Source: Flavobacteriales bacterium
Lineage (GTDB): Bacteria > Bacteroidota > Bacteroidia > NS11-12g > UBA9320
Direction: 5' to 3'
DNA length: 64,000 nt
Assembly (NCBI GenBank): GCA_020635435.1
Contig: JACJZU010000001.1
Location: forward strand, 310,001-374,000
The position numbers and the translations under genes were made by a program. Positions 7,854-21,400 of this stretch are shown here, piece after piece (position 1 is the stretch's first letter; the number at the start of each line of letters is the position of its first letter). The notes under the pieces were generated by a model. It was given only the letters and a program-made list of their open reading frames with translations. It made no database searches and was not told the origin of the DNA.

Positions 7854-9029
7854 CTATTTCAGTTGGCAGTCCAGCACGTAGAGCCCCTGTCGGATGTATT
7901 CATACACATCTTCCGGGTGATTGTTGTTTCGCTCAGGGCTCCAGTTTCGGCCCAGTCGTACGATCACACATTCCCGATCGGGCAATATGAAAATGTATTG
8001 TCCGTTCAAACCACGTGCGTAAAAACAATTGATCCCATCCTCTTTCAGGATCCACCACTGATAGCCATAGGTATTATTGGGTCCCCCCTCTTTTCGTTGC
8101 AGGGGTGCGGCTTGAGTGGCCGCAGTCCAGTAATCGGGATCGATCAACGTGTCGCCATGGACGATTCCGCGATTGAGATACAGATCTCCAAACCTTGCAA
8201 AATCGCGTACGTTGGAATTGAAACAGCAGAATGCCCGCTCCATGCCATTCTCCCGGTCCAGGCTCCAGAGTGCGTCGTGTTCCGCCCCTATGGGTTTCCA
8301 GAGCTTTTCAGAGGCATAATCGCTCAATTTTTGACCGCTCACCTTCTCGACCAAAAAAGCCAGCAACTGCGTATTGCCACTTTGATAGTCGAATATTTCA
8401 CCTGCAGGATATTCCGGCTTGTACTTCATAGTGATGGCCTTCAGATCGGACCCATAAAGTGACCTTGCAGGATAACTGAAGGGATTTAGATAATCTTCAT
8501 CAAACCCGATCCCTGAACTCATGGTGAGCAGTTGTTCGATCGTTACATCCCCTGTCTCAAACTCAGGCAGATAATCGCTGTATTTGTCCTCAACACTCTT
8601 GATAAGACCTTCTTTAAGTGCCACACCGACCAGATGGCTTACTATGGATTTGGCCATCGACCAGCTGTTGGTGAGCGAACTATCGTTAAAGCCCTGCCAA
8701 TATTGTTCGAAAACGATATTCCCCTGATAGAATACACCGAATCCGATGCTCCCCAGATCCTCATGCCATTTGAGCATCTCCGGTTCGAGCGTACACGTAT
8801 TGTAGGTTCGGTGAACAGGCCATGGTTTCGGCTCTGCGGCTTGAACAGCCCTGTTCTCGAAAATAGTATATTCGTCGATCTCCGGCCCCAGTCGGCCTTT
8901 GAGAACCGTGTTCTCGAGCAGGAAATTCACATATTGCTGTTTCGTGATCAGCAGGTAAACTTCACCAATGATGAGCAAGAGTATCAGCACGGAAAGGCTC
9001 CATGCGAGGGTTTTCATGAACTTTTTCAT
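7854..9029 (-). CDS. Membrane-anchored serine hydrolase (class C beta-lactamase family)
   Basis: A 391-residue protein with an N-terminal membrane anchor (ALAWSLSVLILLLIIGEVYLL region, residues about 8-27) and a beta-lactamase/DD-peptidase fold. The nucleophile motif SxxK is Ser124-Met-Ala-Lys127 in NSWSMAKSIV, and the YxN/S motif is Tyr215-Gln-Ser217 in FDYQSGNTQLL. The third motif region lies near GYQWWIL and GLNGQYIFILPD. Such proteins are esterases, amidases or D-amino-acid peptidases acting in the periplasm, and the substrate cannot be read from the sequence. It starts 7 bp after the stop of the small membrane-protein gene, so the two are probably one operon. Expression may depend on a promoter between that gene and the preceding terminator. 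Confidence 0.85.
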   Translation of the reverse strand: MKKFMKTLAWSLSVLILLLIIGEVYLLITKQQYVNFLLENTVLKGRLGPEIDEYTIFENRAVQAAEPKPWPVHRTYNTCTLEPEMLKWHEDLGSIGFGVFYQGNIVFEQYWQGFNDSSLTNSWSMAKSIVSHLVGVALKEGLIKSVEDKYSDYLPEFETGDVTIEQLLTMSSGIGFDEDYLNPFSYPARSLYGSDLKAITMKYKPEYPAGEIFDYQSGNTQLLAFLVEKVSGQKLSDYASEKLWKPIGAEHDALWSLDRENGMERAFCCFNSNVRDFARFGDLYLNRGIVHGDTLIDPDYWTAATQAAPLQRKEGGPNNTYGYQWWILKEDGINCFYARGLNGQYIFILPDRECVIVRLGRNWSPERNNNHPEDVYEYIRQGLYVLDCQLK

Positions 9030-9036
9030 ACCTAAT

Positions 9037-9393
9037 TTACCAACGTCGACGATTGTAAATGTATATCCAGCCGCTCAATAAAAAATTGATCCCGCAAATA
9101 AGTCCGGGCGCAAAGTCTTCAAACAACCAAACACGCTCCACTCCGGAGGGCCTTGGCCAGACAGTAATTGCCTTTACCATCCACAGAACACATAAAAAGA
9201 ACGCCCAGCCCGAAGGGAAAGTTCGGAAATAATTGACCAACAACACGACGAATTGAAGAGCTGTGAGCAGATACATCTGCCAATCGGATATTTCAAGGAT
9301 ATAGAGGGTTATCAATTCGGCAACCACCACTACTGCAGCCGGCCAGGTGATCCACTTTCGGAGCTGATTCTCGTTCACGCTGCAAAGGTCCAT
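9037..9393 (-). CDS. Small four-helix membrane protein of unknown function
   Basis: 118 residues with four predicted membrane helices (about residues 18-36, 40-57, 62-77 and 93-110) and a basic C-terminus (YNRRRW), which suggests an inner-membrane protein. The family was not recognised. The start is uncertain. The ATG at 9391-9393 lies in the T-run of the preceding terminator, while GTG at 9376-9378 (VNENQLRKW) is preceded by GACCTTTG at 9383-9390, close to the TAnnTTTG promoter element. The GTG start (113 residues) therefore looks at least as likely. The left edge of the giant-gene duplication falls at these first codons. It is followed after 7 bp by the serine hydrolase. Confidence 0.6.
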   Translation of the reverse strand: MDLCSVNENQLRKWITWPAAVVVVAELITLYILEISDWQMYLLTALQFVVLLVNYFRTFPSGWAFFLCVLWMVKAITVWPRPSGVERVWLFEDFAPGLICGINFLLSGWIYIYNRRRW

Positions 9394-9395
9394 AA

Positions 9396-9421
9396 AAAAG
9401 GGCCCCTCGCGGAGCCCTTTT
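9396..9421 (-). terminator. Terminator of giant gene A
   Basis: AAAAGGGC at 9396-9403 pairs with GCCCTTTT at 9414-9421, with extra pairs inside, and the minus-strand transcript ends in six T. The same hairpin follows giant gene B at 23800-23825. Confidence 0.8.
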
Positions 9422-9447
9422 CGTCAATTGGTTTTACTTCGGCCGGA

Positions 9448-12400
9448 TCACTTACTCAACACAACGCGTTGCGTAGTTTCAACCTGACCGTTTACGACGC
9501 GTACGAGATAAACGCCTTCAGCCAAATCACTTATATCCAAACTGTAGCGAAGTGTTCCGCCATCGGTTTGTGGTACACGGACAATATTGCCGATCATATC
9601 CATCACCTCGATCGATACATCGCCCATCACCTGATCCAACTGTACATGCAACATACCGCTGGTCGGGTTCGGATAGATCGCAAAGTTGCTGCGATCCACT
9701 TCCTTCGCTCCAAGTATGTCGACCGATACATCCTCACATTCCTGTGAAGAACATCCGTTCACATCCGTTACACGCAAACATACGTTGAACGTCTGCTGTA
9801 TCGCCTTGCCATACACATGCTTTGGACTTGCTTCTCCCGATCCGCTGCCATCGTTGAAATCCCACTCGTAGCTCGATACGCCTGTAGTGGTATTGGCCGT
9901 GAAGTTCACATCCCTGCCCGCTACATCGAACGTGAAGCCCGCATCCGGTGCCGCATTGATCGCAAACGGCATGCTGTAGGTGTCCGAACAGTTCGAATTG
10001 TTCACCGTCAAGCTCGCTGTATACGAACCGCTCGATGCATACTGATGCGTCGGGTTCTCGATCGTGCTCGTTGAACCGTCTCCGAATGTCCAGCTGTAGC
10101 TCGCTCCGTTCAAGGAGGTATTCACAAAGCGTGTCAGTTCCCCTTCACATGTATTCGAGATCGCGAAGTTGGCAAACGGACGCTCGTATACCTCGATCGT
10201 GCGGCTGCTTTCTGAAGTACATCCGTTGGACGATACAACCTTTAAAGTAATTGTTCGGCTGCCGTTGCCGCTGTAGGTATGACTTCCACCCATGGCCGTT
10301 GACGTACTGCCATCGCCAAAGTTCCACAGGTAGCTCGCTCCGTTGGTGGAGTTGTTCGTGAAGTTCAGTACATCGCCCTGGCAACCATTGGCCGCCGTGA
10401 AGCTCGATACCGGATTCACATAAACGTTGACCACCTTGGTAACCTGACGGCTACAGCCTATGGCGTTCTCAACCTGCAGGGTAACGTTGTAGTTGCCGCT
10501 GCTGGCATAGGTATGTGTTGGCAATACCGCCGTTGAGCTGTTGCCATCACCGAAGTTCCAGCTGCTCTTAACCGCATTGCTGCTCAGGTTGATGAAGCTT
10601 GTGCTGTTGCCCGCACATACTCCCGCTGCACTGAAGTCGGCCACCGCTGCGCTGTACACCTGTACCGTGGCCTGGGTGCTTGCCTTACAGCCCGCACCTG
10701 AGGTTCCGGTCAAACGAACCAGGTAGGTTCCCGTTCCGCTGTACATATGCGTAGGATCGCTCTGTGTGCTCGTTTTGCCATCGCCAAAGCTCCAGCTGTA
10801 GCTACTCGCGCCACTTGAGGTGTTGGTGAAGGAGGCTTCCGGACCGCTACACAAGGAGTTTGCGCTGAACGAAACTGTAGGAACGGCATTCACCTGAACC
10901 GTGCGGTTGAAGCTCGCGCTACATCCGGCGGCGTTGGTTACCGTCAGGCGTACATTATAGCTACCTGCGGCTGCATAGCTGTGTGATGGGTTGCCGGTAT
11001 TACCCGTTGAACCATCGCCGAAGTTCCAGCTTGATGCGCCTGTACTCGATGTGTTTGTGAATTGTACCGCATTACCCAAACATGCATCGTTAGCGGTAAA
11101 GCTCGCCGTTGGATTGGCCGATACATTCACAGTACGCTGATAGGTATTCACACATCCGTTTGTGCTCGTGGCTACCAGTGTGACTGTGTAATTGCCCGCT
11201 GAACCATACGTATTGCTCGGATTCACACCTGTGCTGTTGCGGCCATCGCCGAAGGTCCAATTGTAGCTGCTTGCGCCGCTTGATGTATTCGTAAAGCTTG
11301 TTGTGTTACCCAAACATGCATCCCCTGCAGTGAAGCCGGCTTTAGGTGCCGCATAAACCGTTACCGCACGCGTTACATCGCTCTCGCATCCAAAGCCGTT
11401 CGTTACCTTCAGATTCACATTAAATGATCCCGATTTGGCGTACGTATAACTTGGTGAACTTGCCGTGCTCGTTCCGCCATCGCCAAAGGTCCACAGGTAA
11501 GTGCCTGTACTGCTGCTGTTGGTGAAGTTCATCGCTGTACCCACACAGGCGTTGTTCTGACTGAAGCTCGCCGTTGGTGCAGCGTAAACCACCACATTCA
11601 CCGATTTCACACTGCTACAGCCAACTGCATTGCGTGCCGTTAACAGAACCGTGTACGTATTAGCCGTGGCATAGGTATGACTCGGACTCTGTGCCGTGCT
11701 CTGTGCACTGCCATCCCCGAAGTTCCAGGTATAACTTGTGGCGCCCGTTGAGTAGTTCATCAACGTGGTGGCATTGCCCACACATACGTTCGTGCCGGCA
11801 AAGTCCGCTACCGGGTTGGCATTCACCACTACCGATACCGAAGCCTTATCCGTACAACCCGCCGCTGAACTCGCCGTTAAGATCGCTACATAGGTGCCTG
11901 CACCTGCATAGGTATGACTCGGTGCAGCCTGCGTACTGCCATTGCCATCACCAAAATCCCAACTGTAGCTCAAACTACCAGCGGAGATCGTTGTGTTGTT
12001 GGTGAACATCGTGGCCGTGCCCGCACATACCGTGTTGGCCGAGATCGATGCCATTGGCATGGGGTTAACCGTTACACTCATCGTGCTCACATGCTCACAT
12101 CCGTTCGCATTCATCGCCTTCAGCGTTACCGTATAGGTACCGGCTGCAGCGTAAGTATGCTTAGGCTCGAACGCACTGCTCGAGTTGCCGTCGCCAAAGG
12201 TCCAGCTGTAGCTGTTCGCATTGGTGGAGTTATTGGTGAACATGGTGGCCGTACCAGCACAAGCTGTAGTAGCCGTAAAGGCCGAGGCAGGTTGAACTTT
12301 AACCTGTACCGTTTTCACCATCATATCGCTACATCCGCCCGGGGCATCTACCTTCAGACTTACCGTATAGCTACCTGCTGCGGCGTAGGTATGTACCGGA

Positions 12401-15400
12401 TTGGCCATGCTGCTGCCTGTGCCGTCGCCGAAATCCCAGGTATAACTCATCGTACCTGTTTTCAGACTTGAATTGTTCGTGAAGCTCGTTGCCGTGCCCA
12501 AACAAACATCGCCCGTCGCAAAGTCCGCTACCGGATTGTCGTAGATCGTTACCGTGGCTGTGGCCATATCGCTACAACCCTCGGTAGTTACGATCTCCAG
12601 TTTAGCTGTATAGGTGCCCGCGCTGCCATATACATGCGAGGCGTCGCGGCCTGTGGCGTTCTGTCCGTCGCCGAAGCTCCATACATACTGGCTCGCTGTG
12701 CTTGAACTGTTCGTGAAGTCGATCTTCTGACCCACACAACCATTACCCACACTGAACGAGGCACTTGGAAGAACCCATACGTTGGTCTTGCCATAGGAGG
12801 TATCCTTACAGCCGTTGTTGTTGAAGGCATACAGCGTGATATCATAAGATCCCGATGTTCCGTACAAATGCTTCGGATCTTTTTGTGTGCTGGTGGAGTT
12901 GTCTCCAAAATCCCAACTGTAGGTATCGCCGTAATCGGTACCGTTGAAGAACGGTACACTATCCCCATCGCAACGATTATCCGTGGTGAAGTAGGCAACC
13001 GGCTTCACTTTTACCGTTACACTGGCCGAAGTGGTCGCAAAACAACCATTGCCGTCGTAGGCCTTCAGTTTAACGGTATACTTACCGATCACACGGTAGA
13101 AGTGACTTGGACTGGTGAGTTTCGACAGATTGTTGTCGGCAAAATCCCAATCGTAGCTCACTGCATTGGTGGAACTGTTGGTGAAGGTCACATTCTCCCC
13201 GAAACACACATCGTTGGTCGTAAAGGAAGCTGTGGATCGCTCGTACTGACTTACCGTATGGAATACCGAATCAGAGAATCCACCCGGAAGATCGATCACC
13301 AGTTTTACGGTATAAGTACCGGAACTGGCATAGCGGTGGGTCGGGTTCTGTAGGGAAGAACTCTTGCCATCGCCAAACTCCCAGCGGAAGGCGTTGATCT
13401 TACCACAATTCACCGATGTGGTGTTCTTGAAGCGGATCGAATCCACATCGCAATCGTAGAAGGAACTGAACGAGGCTGTTGGAATATTGGAAACTCTCGC
13501 AACACGAGTTGTAGAATCTACACAACCGATATTCGAGGTAACTATGAGTTTAACTGTTTTGTTACCATCTGTTTGGTATGTGTGCTTTGGCGTTTGATCG
13601 CTTGAAGAATTGCCATCGCCGAAGAGCCACAAGTATTTGGTGATGCTGCCCCTTGCGATCGAACTGAAGTTGGTGAGTGGCATCACATCGTTGAAGCAAT
13701 GGTTCGAAGCGGCAAAACTGGCTTTCGGAATTGCGGCCATGGCAATGGTTGCTACTTCGCTGTAATCGCTGCCGCATCCACTGCCGGACGTGGCCATACG
13801 ACGGTAATGCGTGGTTGCACTCAACACACCTTCCTGAAAGGTTGTTCCGGTAGCACCGGAGATGTTGCTCCAGTTGGTTTTATCGGTCGACTTTTGCCAC
13901 TGATAGGTATAATTACCATCGCCACCTGAAGGAGCCGTTGTTGTTCCGATGAGATCCGGCACCGTATTCGGACAGCTCTCGTGACTTGGTCCTACGATAC
14001 CACCATCAACCGGTGCGTACACCGTGATCTTTACAGGTGTTGTACCTACTTCACCGCAGCTGCTTCCGCCAATATCCATACGTCGATACCAGGTTGTTTG
14101 AGTGAGACGTACCGGTTGATAGCTCGTTGCAGTTGCCCCATTTATACGAGACCAATTCGAACCATCTGTGGAACGCTCCCATGCGTAGGTCCAAGTACCA
14201 TCACCACCTGTTGGCGATGAAACATGATTGATCGAAGTTGGAATGGTATTGTAACAGATGCTCTGTTCTCCGGTTACGCTACCGGCTTTAAGTTGATCGT
14301 AAACGGTGACCTTAACAGAAGAAGTGTACTTCGGTCCGCAGCCGATGCTGGTTTTCACAGAACGTCGGAAATAGGTGTCGGATTTGAGATTACCCGGAGC
14401 ATAATCAGCTGATGTTGCACCGGTGATATCAGACCAGGTGGCATTATCGGTTGACATTTGCCATTGGTACTCGTACATACCCGCACTTTGCGAGGCATCT
14501 GTTGTAGAGGTAAGTGCAGCCGGACTGAAGTCGTAACAGATCGTTTGATCGCTGCCAATGCTTCCTGCAAGAAGGTCGGTCATAACGCGTACTTCTGTTT
14601 TCAGTGTGTCTACACAACCTTTGTCAGAAATGCTGCTCAATTGAACCATGTATTTGCCCGATCCGCTGTAGGTATGGGTTGGGCTACCTGCTGTTGAGCT
14701 GCTGCCATCGCCAAAGTTCCAGCTGTAAGAAGCTATACTACCCGATGTTATGCTGCTGGCGTTCGTGAAGCGAACCGCATCCCCGTAGCAGGTATCGGCG
14801 TGTGTGAAGCTGTTCACCGGATAGGGCCAGTAAGGAACCGTTCCGGTTGCTGTATCTCCGCTGCGATCCGTATCCGGAGTGCTGGTCCAGGCTTTCAGTG
14901 TCCAATCTGCATAACCTGCGAATGAAGCTGGAGAGCCAAATGTGTATGTCTCCGTTTTACCAAAGCCAAGCAGGCCGATCACCTCTGTGGTAACCGCACC
15001 TCCATCAACATTGAAACTTACCGGTATATCGTGCATATCAATGTCCCCATCGTTTCGAAGGGTAACTCGAACCGGACCATCAGCACGGTCGTGACCGCAA
15101 AGTGTATCGGACCATACGGCCAGTACACTCACATTCGGTGCGATCTCATGCGCTCCGATCGTTGGTATGGTTGGACGGCTATCGCCATCGATATCCTTGG
15201 TAAATCCAAGTGGCATACCCGCCATGTACAATGCACTTTGATTCACATGCAGATCGCTGGTCGAGTTATAATATGGATTGGCATCGATGGAATTGGAATC
15301 CATACCGGAATAGAACGTCATAGAGGCCAGATCGGCGAAGGCGTAGCTGTCGAAACCGCGGTAATCCGCATAATAGCTGTTGTAGTCTGTTTTAAGCGTA

Positions 15401-18400
15401 TTCGCATTGGCGAGGAAATAAAACCATGCCGCCATGGTTTGACTTCCGGCAGCCTGGAATACGTTGTTGTACACATTCAAATAGCCTGTCGTCGTACTTG
15501 TATTATAGAAGAATGCCGCAGATCCGGTGTTGGATGTAATTGCACCTCCTCCGATATAGAAGTTGTTGTGATAAATATTCATGTAACTGTTGTACCAGAA
15601 ACCACCGGCTGTTTGAGCCGTGCTGCTCGTACTCGGGCAACTCATGAAGTTATTGGCCACCACGCTCTCCTTTCCCGGAACAGAGGCACAATACTGCAGT
15701 TGAAGGGCATAGTTCGCAGCAGTTATGGTTCTGTCGGGTGCGAGGATGGTGTTCCCCTGCAAGGAAAGTTGACCGTTGGAATAGGTAATATTTACCGCAT
15801 ACATTGTACTGGTGTAGGTATTGTTCGTGGTCACATGATTGCCATCGAAACGGATGGAGTCCGTGTAATACATCCATACGCCATAGTAGTAAGCTCCGGA
15901 TATCCTGTTGTTGATCACACTGATATTTCGGTTTTTAGCAGTTGAAGTACCGTAGAACCACACACCGGCATAACCACCGCTCATGATATCGTTGTTCTCG
16001 ATCAGAATATTGTCGGCCTCGTAATACGCGTAGGCATTCAGACCGCCATAGAAGTTGATGGCGGCATTGTAAGTGCTGGTAGTTTGGGCTGACGACGCTT
16101 CGATCTTGCAATTGCGAATCACGATATCGTGTACGTTGTTCGCATTGGAACGGTATCCGGCAATGGCAGATCCATAGCTGGTACTGGTACCCGTGTTACG
16201 GATATGAATCCCATCAATTATAATGTTATCGCAACTGTTCAAACGGATCACGTAATAATTCACCGTATTCGAACCTGCATTTTGGATAACGGGCATGGAT
16301 GTGTTCGAACTGGCCGAACGGAATGTGATCGTACTGGAAGGACTTGTTCCTGCAACGCTGGTAATGTCGAGATATTCATCGTAAACACCCTCTTTCACAT
16401 CGAAGATCACATGACCACAAACACCGAACGACTTCACATAGGCAAAAGCATCGTTGAAGGTGCTGAAGTCTCCCCCGCTGGGTGCGATGGTAAAGGTTCC
16501 GCTGATACCGCGTTTGATGGCGGCAGAGCTTGTATCGTTCTTCGAGATTGGGTCCGTTTGGCTATTTGGTGATGTGGTCCAGGCTTTGATGCTCACCGGT
16601 CCGCTTCCGCTTCCAACAGTGAAACTACCCAGACTAACCGCTTCACTTGCCCCCTGAACGAGGTTACCCGACCAATTCACGGCAGTTTGAGAAGCTCCAT
16701 TCACAGTCCAGTTGATAGTTACGGACTGCAGATTCAGGTTACCAAAGTTCTGAATACGAACCGTTCCATTATTGCCGGAGCATATCACTTCGGGTCCCAA
16801 AATGGCAACAACACCTGCATCGTGATCCACAGCTGTGTACTCATCAGCCCCGATAGATGGATTGCTGCTTCTTCGCGACTCACCATCGATATCTACAGTT
16901 ACAGCGCTCAAACCTGTTCCCGCCGAATCAAGCACTGAAGTTAACGCATGCAGATCCGTTGTGCTGTAGAACTTTGGATCCACGTCGAGGCTGTTCGCAT
17001 CCAGACTGCTACCGAACTTATAAGCGGCCAGCGAGGAGTAATCCGAACCACTGTAGAAAATATTGGATGTGGCACCGATGCTATAGAAGTTGTTGTAATC
17101 GGAGATCAGATAAGTTGGAGTGGTAGTAGCGTGGTAGAGCACATAACCACCCGTTCCGTTCACCACAATATTGTTCACAAACTCATTACCTGAATAACTG
17201 GTGCTTGCATAATTGAAGTAAACGGTTGCATAAGCACTTCCGGCATAGGTCCCACTGCTGTGTGCGGCGTATAAACTGTTGTGATAGAATTTCTGATTGC
17301 TACAGTACAGCGAATAAATATTACGTGCGTAGCTCGTTCCATTTCCAACGGAAATAAAGTTGTTGGCAATGATGGCCGGATCCGATGAACCGGCATCGTT
17401 GTAGTACTGGTAGATACCGTATCCATAGGTCTGACCTTCCATACGGTTGCCCGTTATACGAGTTGGCCCGTCGCAGTAGTACATGAACAAGCTGTATGGC
17501 GTAGAACCTCTGGCAATGAATTGGTTGTTCTCAATTCTCAGCGCGTAATTGTAGTAGAAATAGCACCCATAGGATCCGAAGTTCTTAAATGTATTTCCGG
17601 ATACTAACCAGTTGTTATTGAATACCGAAGAAGATTGACCGTAGCCGTAAATACCCATGTAAACATCTTCAATGGTGTTTCCTGATATGGTGATGGAGTC
17701 GTTCACACCTGTGCCACTTGGGTCGTAGATTCCATAACCCGATACGGCCACATTCGACTTGAGGTTAGCATTCAGGATGCTGATGTTGCGGTTCGACCCG
17801 GTGAACTCGACCACATTCGCGTAGGAACTGCCATTGCTCTCCATATCGATCATGTTGAAGATCACATAGGCAGTATTCACAAAGTCCACCACGAAATTGG
17901 CTGTGCTCAAACTAGGTGCGAATACCAACTTTGGATTCTTCGTGTTACTCGCTGCACTTTGGAAAGTGACTGTATTCGTCGAAGAGGCACCATCTATGGC
18001 TCCGATAACGAGTTGCTCGTTATAGGTTCCTTCAGCAACATTGAAAACTACTGGTCCGGATACGCCTGCACAGCCCAGTGCTGCAACGGCTTCCGCGAAG
18101 TTTGAATAGTTAGCTGATGATCCACCTACGGTAAACGTTCCGTTCATGGGAACACCAAAGGCTGCGGAACTACTGTCGTTGGAAGTTTCAGCATCTGTAG
18201 AGCCATTTGGCCCGGAAGTCCACGCCTTGATCACTCTACAACCTAAGCTCAAACTGAAGCCCGTGCTGAATGTAAGGGTATCCTTCTCACATGGATTCAA
18301 AGCAGGCGTGAGTGTAAAGGTTTGGGAACCTGTACTGGTTCCGGCCTCATAGTTCACGGTTACCTGACTGAGGTTGGTAGAACCGTAATTACTTACTACG

Positions 18401-21400
18401 ACCTGAACGGTTTGAGATCCGGCACTCACTTTACCAATTGGGGAAAGAACCTCAAAAACGCCTGCATCCAATGCTCCTGTTGGGATCTCATCGGCTCCTA
18501 AATGTGGGCCCATTGAGCTGCGGCTATCGCCGTCGATGTCGTCTGTAACCACTGCCGCGCCACGTGCAAAACAAGCATCGGTAATATGTAGGTCACTGGA
18601 TGAAACGAACGGAGAAACCATATTCATCGAATTGACATCAAAACCACTGCCGCTGTAGGAGTTCAGTGTTGAACTACTCACTGTATAAATGGTACTTCCT
18701 TCCCGTACATAGAGCAGATTCGAACCATTTTTATTGTAGTAGTTGTTGTAATCAAGTCCACGGTTGCTGTAGGTATAAGGTGTATAAACGCAATAGGAAC
18801 TGGAAGATCCATTATCGAGATGGATGATGTTGTTTCGGATATCTTGATAATCCCCAACGGACATATAAATACCATAGAAAGTACTCGTAGAGTTGTAATC
18901 CATGAAGATCGTGTTGTTGTAAATATTCCAGTAATCACAGGACGATGCAGAAGTTGTCCCCGACATGTACAAACCATAGAGATAGGTGGAATGAAGCATG
19001 TTGTTTGCGATCAATCCGGGATCAGAAGAGGGGTTTCCGACATAGCTCATTTGGATCGGGTAGCCGGCATCGATGTAATTGTGGGTAATGATCAAACCTT
19101 CTTTGTTTCCTGTATATGAGCTACCTGTATAGTAATAATCATACACGTAGATACCACTTCCGGAAATTGAACCCGAAACCTTGATGGAGTTATACGTCAA
19201 ACGACATCCGCTGAAATAATAAAGATAGATACCGTAGTAGTAGGATTTTTCGATGGTACAATGGTCGATGCGAACGCGCTCGGCCATGTCGGTTTGCGTG
19301 GAGTATCCTGCAACCCCAAAGTAACCTCCTATCAGGGTACAACTGTCCACAAAGCAGTCGATCCACTTACCACCCTGAGTGGAATAACTCGTTGCGCTGT
19401 TACTGAATACTACCGGTATGTAATTACTACTGCTCGTCTGGGTAACTTCAACCTCACAGTTACTGATCCCGCTTGCTATTCCCTTCGTTCCACGGAAATG
19501 AACTGCAAAGGCATAAGAACCTTTTCCTTCGATACGCATTCCGCGCACAGTTGTATACATGGCATCTTCAAAAACTAAGCTGGCACGGTCTTCAGTAGAC
19601 GATGTTACATTGTTCGTAACCAGGAAATCACCTTGCCCGTCGATGGTCAATGTTGCCGAAGCTGATAATCCCTGATACGGGCCAATTACCCATGGACCTT
19701 GAATGGTATCCGGAGCAAGTTTCAACACAACATGCCCAACGGCACCTGCGCAATTCAATTTGTCTAGGGCGTCTTGTAACGTTGGGAAATCGGCACCGCT
19801 GCCACCAACTTTATAAGTTCCTACCATACCAATCCCGAAACTGAGTGTTGAACTGGAGTCGTTGGCGGCCACATCGTCGGTACTTCCATTTGGTTTGGAT
19901 GTCCATACGCGTATGTTCCCACAACCACTGCTGAAGCTGAAGGTGGTACTGAATGTGAGCGTGTCCTTATCGCAGTTCTTCAAGGTATTACTAAGTGCGA
20001 ATCGCTGAGTAACAGGCGAAGATCCATTGCGCTGATAAGTCGCGTAAAAGGAATCTACGTCGGTGATCCCGTAGTTGGCAACTACGAATTTCACACTCTG
20101 CGTACCGGCTGTAACGCTTCCATTTGGAGTGAGCACTTCAGCCACCCCAATATCCAATGTGCCGGTAGGATATTCGTCGCAACCCAAATGCGGCTGACTC
20201 GAACGGGTTTGTCCATCAATATCGGCACCGGCAGCACTGATATTGCTCACCCTTTTAAAACAAGGGTCGCTGAGGTGCAGATCCGTGGAACTTACAAATG
20301 GAGTCATCAAGGTTACAGAATGCGCATCGTAGGTACTGGATGAATTCAACGTGCTGGCTGTAAGAACCGTGCTACCTCCATAGTTGACCAGGTCACTGGT
20401 TCCGTAATAGTTGTTGTAATCCGATACGATCGTAGTTCCATTGGGTGTATTCGTGCTGTAGAAACAATACGAACCACCGTTCTCCTGATTGATGATGTTA
20501 TTTCTGAAATCAAAAGAGTCTACTGAACTCATATACCACCCATAAGTTGAGGCGCCACGCGAATTCACACTGTTGTGATAGATCTGCCAGTTGCGACATG
20601 GATACGTTGTACCCGAAGCGAACATATAGATCGGGTATGACGTGTTCGAACCGATCAACATATTGTTCATGATCTGTCCCGGCTGGTTATAGGTATTATT
20701 GAGATAACCGAGATACATCGCATACCCGTAACTCTTTATGGTATTGTTGTTTATGATGTACGGACCGGTTTTGTATTGGATCGGATTGTAAATGCCCACA
20801 CCGTAAACGGAAGCGTTGTTATACGTTCCAAAATCAATATTGTTATACGTGAACTGTAAACCCGTTACGTAGTAGCAATACATACCGTAGTAGTAGTAAT
20901 TGGAGATCGAACAATGATCGATCTTCAGGTTCATATGATCGGATGAGCTGCTTCCATAGGAATAAATACCGTAATAACCGCCGCTCATGCTTGTGCTGTC
21001 GACAATTAAGTTCGAGTTCTGTCCGCCGGAAGACTGCGAAGTCCCCCCCGAACCACCGATCACCAACGGAATGAAGTTGGAACTGCTTTGAGTAGGTACT
21101 ATCAAAGCACAATTAGATAAACGACAGCTGTTACTGTTTCCGATCTGCGCTGCCCAACCATACGAAGTACCTGTTGCTTCAATGGTCATGTCCCGTAATT
21201 CAACGAATGAACAGCCATCCATGCTCAAGGTAGCTCTGTGTGCAGCGGAACTGGTCTGGGCATATTGCAGCTTCGTGCTGTTCACACCCGCTCCCTTGAT
21301 CACCAGACGATTTGATGAATTGGCTCCCGGAATTGCAGGAATAAATACCTGCTCGGTATAGGTGCCGGCCGCTAGTTGGAGCGTTACCACTCCGGAAACC

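Noticed and set aside
9037..9393. Reading the 118-residue membrane frame as a shadow of the duplication
   Set aside because: It has four clear membrane helices and a tight 7-bp link to the serine hydrolase, so it was kept as a gene with an uncertain start.
15031..15945. 304-codon plus-strand frame inside giant gene A and similar long antisense frames (12868-13353, 26318-27109)
   Set aside because: These are shadows opposite repetitive PKD and beta-helix coding sequence, have low-complexity products and no independent promoter or family match.
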